Notes under the pieces: generated by a model
Database searches by the model: none
What the model was told of the DNA's origin: nothing
The model's input: the letters and a program-made list of their open reading frames with translations, nothing else
Assembly: GCA_039192165.1 (NCBI GenBank)
Contig: JBCCXD010000001.1
Span: 1 to 64,000 of the forward strand
From: Dinoroseobacter sp039192165
GTDB lineage: Bacteria > Pseudomonadota > Alphaproteobacteria > Rhodobacterales > Rhodobacteraceae
Reading direction: 5' to 3'
DNA: 64,000 bases
Position numbers and translations under genes: made by a program
Shown here: positions 8,388 to 16,172 of the stretch, piece after piece
Numbering within the stretch: position 1 is the stretch's first letter
Layout of the letters: each line of letters begins with the position of its first letter

Positions 8388-9709
8388 CCATCGAATACAT
8401 CAAGCGTGGAAAGCCTGAAGCGGAACGAGCCGAGGATGATGCGAAAGTACGGGCAACCGTGGAAGCTACGCTATCGGACATCGAGACGCGCGGGGACGCT
8501 GCAGTTCTTGAGCTGAGCCAGAAGTTCGACAACTACACGCCTCAGAGTTTTCGGCTGAGCGCTTCAGAGATTGAAGCCGCGATGGCGCGCGTCTCGGATC
8601 AGGATATGGCCGATATCAGGTTTGCGCAGGACCAGATTCGAGGCTTTGCCGAAGCGCAGCGTGCGTCCATGACCGATATAGAGATTGAGACCCTTCCCGG
8701 TGTAATCCTTGGCCACAAGAACATTCCTGTTCAATCTGTGGGCTGTTACGTCCCGGGCGGAAAGTTTCCAATGGTCGCGTCGGCACATATGTCAGTGCTG
8801 ACAGCGTCCGTCGCAGGTGTGCCGCGCATTATCGCTTCCGCACCTCCGGTAAACGGTGCTCCGCATCCGGCGATTGTGTCAGCGATGCATCTGGGCGGTG
8901 CACATGAGATTTACGTCATGGGCGGCATTCAGGCCGTGGGCGCCATGGCGATTGGCACCGAAACAATTCGACCTGTGGACATGCTTGTTGGTCCGGGAAA
9001 TGCCTTTGTCGCGGAAGCCAAGCGGCAGCTGTTTGGACGCGTTGGAATCGATTTGTTTGCAGGACCAACTGAAACGATGGTGATTGCGGACGAAACAGTC
9101 GATGCAGAGATGTGCGCAACCGATTTGTTGGGGCAGGCGGAGCACGGCTATAACTCGCCGGCGGTTCTTGTGACGAATTCCCGAAAGCTGGCCAAAGAGA
9201 CGCTGCTCGAGATTGAGCGCCTACTGAAAATTCTTCCGACCTCGGAAACCGCATCGGTGAGCTGGCGCGACTATGGAGAGATTGTACTGTGCGAGAGTTA
9301 CGACGAGATGTTGTCTTTTGCCAATGAGATAGCCTCCGAGCACGTCCAGGTCATGACGGACCGGGATGACTGGTTTCTCGAGAAAATGCACAGCTACGGA
9401 GCCTTGTTCCTTGGCCCGCGCACCAATGTTGCCAACGGTGACAAGGTGATCGGTACAAACCACACGCTGCCGACGAAGAAAGCGGGTCGCTACACCGGGG
9501 GGCTGTGGGTAGGCAAATTCCTAAAGACGCACAGCTACCAGAAAGTCGTTTCCGATGCGGCTGCAGCCGAGATCGGCGCTTATGGATCACGTCTGTGTAT
9601 GCTGGAGGGGTTCGTCGGGCACGCTGAGCAATGCAATTTGCGGGTCCGGCGCTATGGCGGCCAGAATGTGGGATATGGACAGGCTGCCGGGACCGGAGAC
9701 CTCGGTTAG
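8384..9709 (+). CDS. Histidinol-dehydrogenase-family enzyme, HpsN-like
   Basis: The 441-residue protein has the HisD fold and keeps all catalytic positions: Zn ligands Q251, H254, D353 and H413, and the base pair E319–H320 (IASEHVQV). The region GDKVIGTNHTLPTKKAGRYT and the C-terminal EGFVGHAEQCNLR are more like HpsN, the sulfopropanediol 3-dehydrogenase of roseobacters, than biosynthetic HisD. It is not near other his genes apart from hisI 36 kb away. The known HpsN reaction is a two-step NAD-dependent oxidation of an alcohol to a carboxylate. Paired here with an aldolase, it probably oxidises an aldol product or its precursor, a step in catabolism. Calling it HisD by name alone would be misleading. 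Confidence 0.88.
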   Translation: MTIEYIKRGKPEAERAEDDAKVRATVEATLSDIETRGDAAVLELSQKFDNYTPQSFRLSASEIEAAMARVSDQDMADIRFAQDQIRGFAEAQRASMTDIEIETLPGVILGHKNIPVQSVGCYVPGGKFPMVASAHMSVLTASVAGVPRIIASAPPVNGAPHPAIVSAMHLGGAHEIYVMGGIQAVGAMAIGTETIRPVDMLVGPGNAFVAEAKRQLFGRVGIDLFAGPTETMVIADETVDAEMCATDLLGQAEHGYNSPAVLVTNSRKLAKETLLEIERLLKILPTSETASVSWRDYGEIVLCESYDEMLSFANEIASEHVQVMTDRDDWFLEKMHSYGALFLGPRTNVANGDKVIGTNHTLPTKKAGRYTGGLWVGKFLKTHSYQKVVSDAAAAEIGAYGSRLCMLEGFVGHAEQCNLRVRRYGGQNVGYGQAAGTGDLG

Positions 9710-9741
9710 CGCATTGCTGAAAAGCTTCGCGAGGAAAGGGG

Positions 9742-10140
9742 TCAAGGATTCACTTTGCTGATGAGATTGTGGCGATACTCGATGGTTTTGGCGCGCCAGA
9801 ACGGGACCAACATCAACCCAGTTGTGGTGTCATCAACCCATGTATCTCCTTGCCTGGCCTGAACTGTCCAACTGCACTCCATGTTGCCGCGTTTGACAAC
9901 TTTCAGCCGGCACTCTTCTGAGAGGCCAAATGCAAAGCACCTAAGGGCGTCTTCTTGGGAAGCGAAATGCTCGTGCCATCCAGCAAAGCCGACCTGAAAC
10001 TCACCACCGTTGGCAGAGATCGAGACATCAAAGCTCTCATTATTTTGGCATGTGACGATGACATGAGCATCGCCGACATCGACCTTGTAGCCTGTGTAGC
10101 TCTCCAGCCTTGCGAGGATTGCATCGCGCCAATGTTCCAA
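9742..10140 (-). CDS. Hypothetical protein, 132 residues
   Basis: I do not recognise this protein. It is small, soluble and has no signal peptide or membrane segment. Three tryptophans in GFAGWHEHF, CSWTVQ and DTWVDD are notable. The only suitable start in frame is TTG at 10140, preceded by AGGCGG. It is convergent with the HpsN-like gene (32 bases between stops) and faces away from the aroQ operon. By eye it and the following 2 kb are less GC-rich than the surroundings, which would fit recent acquisition. No function is suggested. Confidence 0.6.
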   Translation of the reverse strand: MEHWRDAILARLESYTGYKVDVGDAHVIVTCQNNESFDVSISANGGEFQVGFAGWHEHFASQEDALRCFAFGLSEECRLKVVKRGNMECSWTVQARQGDTWVDDTTTGLMLVPFWRAKTIEYRHNLISKVNP

Positions 10141-10350
10141 CTGTCCGCCTGATTGGTGAGAACGTTAATGCTGTGCACTGTGTAAGCATCTCTATTGCGT
10201 GTACAGCTTTCTTCTTTCCTCGTGAAACCCGCGGTCGGCTTTTCTGCCTTCATTCACTTTCGCTTTGTTTACTGTCATGGATCGTTTGAGGGGAGAGCGG
10301 CATCTCTGAACGGTAAAAAACGGGAATTTCGTCTGTGCGGCCGTACCAAT

Positions 10351-10374
10351 GATTATCTCATAATCAGTATTATG
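10351..10374. promoter_or_regulatory. Two overlapping ATAAT palindromes upstream of aroQ
   Basis: GATTAT-CTC-ATAATC (10351–10365) and CATAAT-CAGT-ATTATG (10359–10374) are both perfect inverted repeats that share their central half-site. They end 6 bases before a TTGACA −35 element, the usual place for an activator site. A LuxR-type regulator is encoded in the operon they precede, so autoregulation is plausible. Confidence 0.5.
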
Positions 10375-10380
10375 TAACTT

Positions 10381-10408
10381 TTGACATTTATATGCCTATG
10401 GCTAACTT
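10381..10408 (+). promoter_or_regulatory. Promoter candidate for aroQ–luxR
   Basis: TTGACA (10381–10386) and TAACTT (10403–10408) are spaced by 16 bases, with the aroQ GTG start 27 bases further on. The −35 box is a perfect match to the sigma-70 consensus; the −10 box is weaker. The upstream gap 10141–10350 shows nothing else I can support. Confidence 0.5.
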
Positions 10409-10435
10409 TGGCGCCCAGACGCAACGGAGCGCCTT

Positions 10436-10876
10436 GTGATCATTGATATTTTAAACGGTCCTAACCTCAATCTGCTGGGCATTCGCCAGCCTGAAGTATA
10501 CGGATCCACAACCCTTCAGGATATAGAAGCGCTGTGCGCCGAAAAGGCTCAGATCCTAGGCTTGGACATCCGCTTCGCCCAAACAAATCACGAAGGCGAA
10601 CTCGTGGACTTGATTCACAAAGCGCGCGGGACAGCCGACGGGATCATTCTGAATGCCGGCGCGTATACCCATACATCGATTGCAATCCACGACGCTTTAG
10701 CTTCGGTGGAACTCCCTTGTATTGAAGTCCATTTATCGAACATCCACGCCAGAGAACCTTTCCGCCATCGTTCCTATGTGACACCGGTGGCGACCGGGTT
10801 GATCTGTGGCTTCGGTGCCTTGGGGTATGCCATGGCACTCGACGCTGTCGCTGGGATGTTGCCGACCGCTTCATGA
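10436..10876 (+). CDS. aroQ: Type II 3-dehydroquinate dehydratase
   Basis: AroQ converts 3-dehydroquinate to 3-dehydroshikimate in the shikimate route (or in quinate breakdown). The 146-residue protein has the family start motif NGPNLNLLGIRQPEVYG, catalytic Y22, the EGELVDLIHKA region, NAGAYTHTSIAI and the HLSNIHAREPFRHRS motif with catalytic H104. The start is GTG at 10436 with GGAG 6 bases upstream. The last codons overlap the luxR start by 4 bases. Linking a shikimate enzyme to a quorum-sensing-type regulator is unusual and may mean this copy is dedicated to a regulated pathway rather than general aromatic synthesis. Confidence 0.95.
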   Translation: MIIDILNGPNLNLLGIRQPEVYGSTTLQDIEALCAEKAQILGLDIRFAQTNHEGELVDLIHKARGTADGIILNAGAYTHTSIAIHDALASVELPCIEVHLSNIHAREPFRHRSYVTPVATGLICGFGALGYAMALDAVAGMLPTAS

Positions 10877-11625
10877 ACGGCCAACATCTCTCTGAATTGA
10901 TGGATAAAAAGTCCATCGAAGAGGTTTGGGCTCTGCATTGCAGATATATGCGATCCTTCGGCTTTGACAGGCTCCTTTATGGCTTCACACGCTTTAAGAC
11001 CGAAAACTCTTTCGGTGATCGCCAGGATGCGTTGATCCTCAGCAACCATGATCCTGCCTATCTGGAGATCTACTTCGCCGACGATCGGTTCCGGGACGCG
11101 CCCATGACCCGCTGGGCAGAACATAACGCCGGCGCGTGCAGCTGGTCAGTACGCGAAAGACTTGCGCAAAACGGGGAGCTGACCGAGAATGCGAAGCGTG
11201 TGTTGCAGCTGAATGAGGAATTTGGCGTAAACTGCGGTATAACAATAAGTTTTAAGGATCTTGCGCCAGGCGGTTTTGGCGCAATTGGACTGACCGGAGC
11301 GACGGAGCTTTCCCAAGATGACGTTGACCGGATCTGGGCTCGTCATGGCGACGAGATCCTCTTATGCAACAACGCGATGCATCTTCGGGCGCTCACCCTG
11401 CCCTCGCCAAACCGCAACCGTTTAACCGACAGGCAGCGCGAAGTACTGGAATGGACTGCCAATGGAAAAACAGTTTCTGAAGTGGGCGCGTTGATTGACC
11501 GCAAACCGGCAACAGTTGAGAAGCATCTGCGACTTGCGCGCGCAGCTTTGAACGCAGAAACGACTGCACAAGCTGTCCTAAAGGCTTCTGTTCAAAACCA
11601 AATTTTCATGGATACGCTTCGCTGA
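10873..11625 (+). CDS. LuxR-family regulator with autoinducer-binding domain
   Basis: The 250-residue protein has an N-terminal autoinducer-binding domain (about 16–160) and a C-terminal GerE-type helix-turn-helix (about 180–240; LTDRQREVLEWTANGKTVSE, then KPATVEKHLRLARAAL). The usual ligand-pocket residues W57, Y61, D70, P71 and W85 of TraR/LuxR map onto YLEIYF, RFRDAPM and CSW. Tyrosine therefore replaces the first tryptophan and the Asp–Pro pair is split by an alanine. No luxI-type synthase is seen in the window, so it is a LuxR solo here. The gene overlaps aroQ by 4 bases. It may respond to a ligand other than a standard acyl-homoserine lactone. Confidence 0.9.
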   Translation: MNGQHLSELMDKKSIEEVWALHCRYMRSFGFDRLLYGFTRFKTENSFGDRQDALILSNHDPAYLEIYFADDRFRDAPMTRWAEHNAGACSWSVRERLAQNGELTENAKRVLQLNEEFGVNCGITISFKDLAPGGFGAIGLTGATELSQDDVDRIWARHGDEILLCNNAMHLRALTLPSPNRNRLTDRQREVLEWTANGKTVSEVGALIDRKPATVEKHLRLARAALNAETTAQAVLKASVQNQIFMDTLR

Positions 11626-11644
11626 CTCAAAAAATAATTGGCTG

Positions 11645-11889
11645 GTAAGGAAATCCGCACTTTCCTTACGCATGGGAAGGTGGCAAATTCGTGAAGTTCC
11701 GTGAGTGGTGGCTTTGGCCATGGAACCAGTCGTAAGTGGGGCACTACGTATTTCTTGTGACCACTGAAGACACGCCGGCTGCAATCGGGTATTTTAACCG
11801 GGCGTAGCCGGCACCTCGAACCGCGGGTTTTTCATCCCCAATGAGCCCGGATTGTTCGGAAGCGGCGTTCGCATAAAGCGGACGCCGCT
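11645..11889. other. Hairpin-rich gap between luxR and tsf
   Basis: This 353-base gap (11626–11978) has no convincing reading frame. Three stem-loops can be drawn. GTAAGGAAA pairs with TTTCCTTAC (11645–11669, perfect 9 bp), GCCGGCT pairs with AGCCGGC (11774–11812), and AGCGGCGT pairs with ACGCCGCT (11861–11889, extendable through a G·U pair). None is followed directly by a T-run. They may be terminators of the two convergent operons or part of an RNA gene. Confidence 0.35.
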
Positions 11890-11978
11890 CTCCGTTTGCG
11901 CAGGAATTCGCGCCTATGAGAGGACGTAGAATAGCTTGTAAACAGCCACTTACGATCTCTTCTTAGTGCGAGGCGCGA

Positions 11979-12854
11979 TCATGCATTCATAGTCTTGGCG
12001 ACTTCTGCGGCAAAGTCTTCTTCGACCTTCTCGATACCTTCACCGACTTCCATGCGGACAAAACCCGTGACCTCAACGCCCGCCTCTTTGGCCGCATCTG
12101 CGACAGTCAAATCCGGGTTAACCACAAAGGCCTGCCCCAGAAGGGTGACTTCCGACAAGAATTTCTTCATGCGGCCAATGATCATTTTCTCGATCACCTG
12201 TTCGGGCTTGCCCGACTCACGTGCGATGTCGATCTGCACCTGACGCTCTTTTTCGACCACAGACGGATCAAGATCTGCTTCGGACAACGAGGCCGGGTTT
12301 GCAGCAGCGATATGCATCGCGATCTGCTTGCCGATACCGTTGTCTGTGCCAGAGAGAGCCACCAGCACCCCGATCTTGCCCATATCCGGCGCTGCAGCAT
12401 TGTGGGTGTAGCTGATCACGCTCTCCCCCGAGAGTTTTTCCATCCGGCGCAGCGTCATATTCTCGCCGATCGTAGCGATCTTGTCGGTCAGCGTGGCTTC
12501 TACGGTTTTTCCGTCGACATCCGCGGCTTTCAAGGCTTCGACATCCGCGACATTCAGGGCGGCGTTGGCGAAGGACTTCACCATTCCCTGAAATTCGCTG
12601 TTTTTGGCAACAAAGTCAGTTTCCGAGTTCACCTCAACTGCCACAGCGTTACCACCGTCAACTGCAACAGAGACCAAGCCCTCTGCAGCTGTTCTGCCAG
12701 ATTTTTTTGCAGCCTTCGCGAGGCCTTTGGTGCGCAGCCAATCAACGGCTGATTCCATATCGCCGTCGGTCTCGGTCAGTGCCTTCTTTGCATCCATCAT
12801 ACCTGCGCCGGTTTTGTCGCGCAGCTCTTTCACCAATGCAGCGGTAATCGCCAT
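11979..12854 (-). CDS. tsf: Translation elongation factor Ts
   Basis: EF-Ts is the guanine nucleotide exchange factor that recycles EF-Tu. The 291-residue protein has the N-terminal UBA-like domain (MAITAALVKELRDKTGAGMM), the core motif ETDFVAKN and the C-terminal subdomain (GKPEQVIEKMIIGRMKKFLSE). Length and motifs are normal for the family. It follows rpsB by 78 bases in the usual rpsB–tsf operon and is the last gene of it; the downstream gap is hairpin-rich. Confidence 0.98.
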   Translation of the reverse strand: MAITAALVKELRDKTGAGMMDAKKALTETDGDMESAVDWLRTKGLAKAAKKSGRTAAEGLVSVAVDGGNAVAVEVNSETDFVAKNSEFQGMVKSFANAALNVADVEALKAADVDGKTVEATLTDKIATIGENMTLRRMEKLSGESVISYTHNAAAPDMGKIGVLVALSGTDNGIGKQIAMHIAAANPASLSEADLDPSVVEKERQVQIDIARESGKPEQVIEKMIIGRMKKFLSEVTLLGQAFVVNPDLTVADAAKEAGVEVTGFVRMEVGEGIEKVEEDFAAEVAKTMNA

Positions 12855-12932
12855 GTTGGTCTCTCCTGGAAATATGTGGTCGGATGGACCGGAAACTGTG
12901 CCGGTCCATATTTCAGTTCCGTATCTGCCCTA

Positions 12933-13718
12933 TCAGCTTTCTGCGGCGGCTGCCTCGGGGGCGGCTTCGGCAACGGCCTCTTCGACGCTACCTTCTTCGA
13001 GAGCGCCAAGGTCGACACCGGCGGCGCCCAGTTGGGCGGACATACCGTCGAGAGCAGAGCGCGCTACAAGATCGCAGAAAAGCGCAATCGCTCGCGCGGC
13101 GTCGTCGTTGCCGGGAATCACATAGTCAACGCCATCGGGTGAACAGTTGGTATCCACAACCGCAACAACCGGGATGCCCAGCTTGTTGGCCTCTGCGATG
13201 GCGAGATCTTCCTTTTTCACGTCAATCACGAAGAGAAGATCGGGCACGCCACCCATTTCACGAATCCCGCCAAGGGACGCCTGAAGTTTGGCCTGGTCAC
13301 GCTCCATGCCAAGACGTTCTTTCTTGGTAAGGCCCTCGGCGCCCTGCGCCATAGCTTCGTCGATCTCCTTGAGACGGTTGATCGAGTTCGAAACTGTCTG
13401 CCAGTTGGTGAGCGTTCCGCCGAGCCAGCGATGGTTCATGTAATACTGGGCACAACGTTCTGCGGCTTCCGCGATCGGTTTTTGCGCCTGACGTTTGGTC
13501 CCAACGAACAGAATTCTTCCCCCCTTGGCGACGGTGTCCCGTACTGCCTGAAGGGCCTGATCCAGCATGGGAACAGTCTGGGTCAGATCCAGAATATGTA
13601 TGCCGTTGCGGTCACCGTAGATGTACGGGCCCATACGTGGGTTCCAACGCTGTGTTTGGTGACCGAAGTGTACGCCAGCTTCCAAGAGCTGGCGGATGTT
13701 AAAATCAGGAAGCGCCAT
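12933..13718 (-). CDS. rpsB: 30S ribosomal protein S2
   Basis: S2 binds the 16S rRNA head and helps S1 attach. The 261-residue protein starts MALPDFNIRQLLEAGVHFGH and contains QTQRWNPRMGPYIYGDRNGI, the coiled-coil region (NSINRLKEIDEAMAQG) and PDLLFVIDVKKEDLAIAEA. The start at 13718 follows AAAGGA and matches the family. An in-frame ATG 9 bases upstream (13727) is possible, and a longer frame to 13805 would run into the leader. The C-terminal tail (residues about 240–261) is alanine- and glutamate-rich, as in other Rhodobacteraceae. Confidence 0.97.
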   Translation of the reverse strand: MALPDFNIRQLLEAGVHFGHQTQRWNPRMGPYIYGDRNGIHILDLTQTVPMLDQALQAVRDTVAKGGRILFVGTKRQAQKPIAEAAERCAQYYMNHRWLGGTLTNWQTVSNSINRLKEIDEAMAQGAEGLTKKERLGMERDQAKLQASLGGIREMGGVPDLLFVIDVKKEDLAIAEANKLGIPVVAVVDTNCSPDGVDYVIPGNDDAARAIALFCDLVARSALDGMSAQLGAAGVDLGALEEGSVEEAVAEAAPEAAAAES

Positions 13719-13750
13719 GCCTGTCATATCCTTTCCGGTTTGCGCCTGAG

Positions 13751-13819
13751 AGGGGCCACAGAGCAAACGCTCAACCGGCGGACGTCTTGAGGATGTCTCC
13801 CCCAAGGGCCCAAGCCCCT
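13751..13819 (-). promoter_or_regulatory. Candidate structured rpsB leader
   Basis: AGGGGC (13751–13756) can pair with GCCCCT (13814–13819), closing a 69-base domain that contains a small GAGC-aaac-GCTC hairpin (13761–13772) and a GC-rich arm. It starts about ten bases after the predicted transcription start and ends about 30 bases before rpsB. S2 autoregulation through a 5' leader is known in other bacteria; that this is such an element is inference. Confidence 0.4.
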
Positions 13820-13835
13820 CCTGTGAAGTGCGCGC

Positions 13836-13864
13836 CGTTTACGCGCTGCGGCATAGGATTGCAA
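13836..13864 (-). promoter_or_regulatory. Promoter candidate for rpsB–tsf
   Basis: On the minus strand TTGCAA (13859–13864) and TAAACG (13836–13841) are separated by exactly 17 bases. The expected start of transcription, near 13829, lies just before the structured leader. Confidence 0.45.
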
Positions 13865-13923
13865 GCCCCAAGGTGTCTGCACCATGCTGGAGTGGCCAAA
13901 ACGATAGACCTGGAGCCGATTAA

Positions 13924-14259
13924 ATGCCCCTGCCCGCTTTTTTTGACGCTTTTCCTCGCCTGGATATGCCTATTGGCGATGAGACTGTAACGACTCGGGT
14001 CATCCGCTCGGATACAGCGCTTGCAGCGTTTTTCATGATCCACACGGATCTTGAATTGCCGCCGCATAGTCACAAGGGCCAATGGGGTACTGTCATCGAA
14101 GGCTCGATTAGTCTGAACATGCACGGTCAAACGCGAACGTTTCAGCCCGGTGAAAGCTACGACATTCCGGCAGGTGTTGAACATGCTGCGTTTCTTCCTG
14201 CCGGGACGATCGTTTTTGATGTCTTTGAGGAGCCTGACCGGTATCCGCTTCGAAACTGA
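13924..14259 (+). CDS. Small single-domain cupin protein
   Basis: The 111-residue protein is a single cupin barrel. The metal-binding motif 1 is recognisable in DLELPPHSHKGQWGTVIEG, and motif 2 in FQPGESYDIPAGVEHAAFL. Cupins of this size are sugar- or small-molecule-binding proteins or isomerase-like enzymes; the sequence does not say which. It precedes psuK by 41 bases on the same strand and may be co-transcribed with the pseudouridine genes, possibly handling ribose-related products. It is divergent from rpsB. Confidence 0.8.
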   Translation: MPLPAFFDAFPRLDMPIGDETVTTRVIRSDTALAAFFMIHTDLELPPHSHKGQWGTVIEGSISLNMHGQTRTFQPGESYDIPAGVEHAAFLPAGTIVFDVFEEPDRYPLRN

Positions 14260-14300
14260 GTGCTCTGGACCCCTCTGCCGTGCTGTGACACACCAAGCCT

Positions 14301-15173
14301 ATGGCACCAGATATACTATGTATCGGCTCTGTTCTGTGGGATGTCATCGGCAGGTCTGAGCGTCCGATGAAAGCAGGCTTTGATGTCCCTGGCCGGATCA
14401 CTCGACTGCCAGGCGGCGTGGCAATGAATGTTGCGATGACCTTGCGGAGGATCGGGTTAGCGCCAGCTCTTCTAACGGCGATTGGGAGAGACCCGGAGGG
14501 CGACGAGTTGATAGACCGTGCGTCATCGCTTGGTCTCGTGACGGACCATATCCATCGCATCGACGGACCCACAGATCGCTATATGGCGGTCGAAGGTTCG
14601 AATGGACTAATCGCTGCCATTGCCGATGCCCACACCCTTGAAACTGCAGGCGATGCGATCCTCAAACCTCTTTCAGATGGCCGCCTTGGGAGTGCCGCCA
14701 AACCATGGGCCGGCCCTGTGGCAATAGATGGCAATCTGACCGATGATCTTCTCGCAGAAATCGCAGCAAGCCCCCTTTTCGCCCGCGCAGCGCTTTGCGT
14801 TGTCCCGGCTTCACCCGGTAAGGTGCGACGTCTTTTGCCGTTTCTGAAAGCCTCTCGGGCGACGCTCTACGTCAATCTGATCGAGGCCAATCTGATCGCC
14901 GATCAACCCAGTCAGACCACTCAGGCTGCGGCGCAAATCCTGCTGGGTCTTGGGGCTTCCCGTGTCGTCGTCACTGATGGGGCAAACCCAGCAACCGATG
15001 CGAGCGCCGATCATGACCATACGCTGGCGCCACCTCCGGTGCGCGTGACGCGGGTCACAGGTGCCGGCGACACGTTTATGGCCGCGCATATTGCTGCCTT
15101 GACCCAAGGGGCTGGTCCACGAGACGCGTTGGAGGCCGCTGTTCAGGCTGCTGCGACTCATATTTCGACCTGA
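14301..15173 (+). CDS. psuK: PfkB-family kinase, probable pseudouridine kinase
   Basis: The 290-residue protein is a ribokinase-fold kinase. It has the N-terminal motif ILCIGSVLWDVIGR, the substrate loop LPGGVAMNVAMTLRRIG and the PfkB signature 2 VTGAGDTFMAAHIAAL with the catalytic aspartate. PsuK phosphorylates pseudouridine to pseudouridine 5'-phosphate. That specific role is inferred from the next gene, psuG, which starts 11 bases downstream and uses exactly that product. On its own the sequence only proves a PfkB-family sugar or nucleoside kinase. Confidence 0.88.
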   Translation: MAPDILCIGSVLWDVIGRSERPMKAGFDVPGRITRLPGGVAMNVAMTLRRIGLAPALLTAIGRDPEGDELIDRASSLGLVTDHIHRIDGPTDRYMAVEGSNGLIAAIADAHTLETAGDAILKPLSDGRLGSAAKPWAGPVAIDGNLTDDLLAEIAASPLFARAALCVVPASPGKVRRLLPFLKASRATLYVNLIEANLIADQPSQTTQAAAQILLGLGASRVVVTDGANPATDASADHDHTLAPPPVRVTRVTGAGDTFMAAHIAALTQGAGPRDALEAAVQAAATHIST

Positions 15174-15184
15174 CGGAGGTCTTT

Positions 15185-16093
15185 ATGGAACTTGGTTTCA
15201 GCCCGGAAGTTGCTGCCGCGCGCACCAACGGAGACCCGATCGTGGCGCTCGAGTCGACGATAATAACGCATGGCATGCCGTGGCCGCGAAATCTCGAAAC
15301 CGCGCGTGAGGTGGAAGAGACAGTTCGACACTACGGCGCGGTTCCGGCAACCATTGCTGTGCTGAGCGGTCGGTTGCATATCGGACTGTCTGCGCTTGAA
15401 CTTGAAACACTCGCGCAAGCGCCGGATGTGGCCAAGCTCAGCCGCGCGGATCTGGCGGTGGCGATTGCGACCGGGCGCACCGGCGCAACAACGGTCGCGG
15501 CAACCATGATTGCCGCTCATTTGGCGGGAATTGCGGTATTTGCAACTGGTGGCGTTGGCGGGGTGCACCGGGGCGCAGCAACGAGTTTTGATATCTCCGC
15601 AGATTTACGAGAGCTGGCACAGACGCCAGTCACGGTTGTTGCAGCTGGTGCAAAGGCAATCCTCGATCTGCCCAAAACGCTCGAATTTCTGGAAACATCA
15701 GGCGTTCCGGTTATCGCATACCGAAGTGATGCGTTTCCGGCGTTCTGGATGCGCGACAGCGGTTTGCCTGCGCCGCTGCGCCTTGATAGTGCCTCCGAAA
15801 TCGCAGCGGCCATTCGCGCGCGGCAAGCGCTTGGCCTTGATGGAGGCCACCTGATCGCAAATCCAATCCCCGTGGATGCAGAGATTGCCCCCGCCGACAT
15901 CCTGCCTGTCATCGACGCAGCGCTGGCAGAGGCCGACTTGCAGGGTGTCGCAGCAAAGGAAGTCACGCCATTCCTGCTCGATCGCATTTATCACGCCACC
16001 CAGGGGCGGTCGCTTGAAGCAAATATTGCCCTTGTCTTAAACAATGCACGGGTCGGTGCGGAGATTGCGGTGGCACTGAGCGCGGTTGAGTGA
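15185..16093 (+). CDS. psuG: Pseudouridine-5'-phosphate glycosidase
   Basis: PsuG cleaves the C–C glycosidic bond of pseudouridine 5'-phosphate to give uracil and ribose 5-phosphate. The 302-residue protein has the family features: VALESTIITHGMPWPRN with the catalytic glutamate E23, GRTGATTVAATMIAAHLAGI, ATGGVGGVHRGAATSFDISA, the active-site lysine region GAKAILDLPKTLEFLE and HLIANPIP. GGAGG lies just upstream of the ATG. Together with psuK it forms a short pseudouridine salvage operon. Confidence 0.96.
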   Translation: MELGFSPEVAAARTNGDPIVALESTIITHGMPWPRNLETAREVEETVRHYGAVPATIAVLSGRLHIGLSALELETLAQAPDVAKLSRADLAVAIATGRTGATTVAATMIAAHLAGIAVFATGGVGGVHRGAATSFDISADLRELAQTPVTVVAAGAKAILDLPKTLEFLETSGVPVIAYRSDAFPAFWMRDSGLPAPLRLDSASEIAAAIRARQALGLDGGHLIANPIPVDAEIAPADILPVIDAALAEADLQGVAAKEVTPFLLDRIYHATQGRSLEANIALVLNNARVGAEIAVALSAVE

Positions 16094-16172
16094 CGCGTAA
16101 GCCTTTGCCGCTTGTACCAAACCGCGCTGCCACTTAGATACAGAGCAAGCCGTCCTGGAATAGACACCGCCT

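Noticed and set aside
14590..14612. GGTTCGAA-like sequence suggesting a tRNA T-arm
   Set aside because: It is inside psuK, and no acceptor stem, D-arm or anticodon arm can be drawn around it. No tRNA was found in the window.
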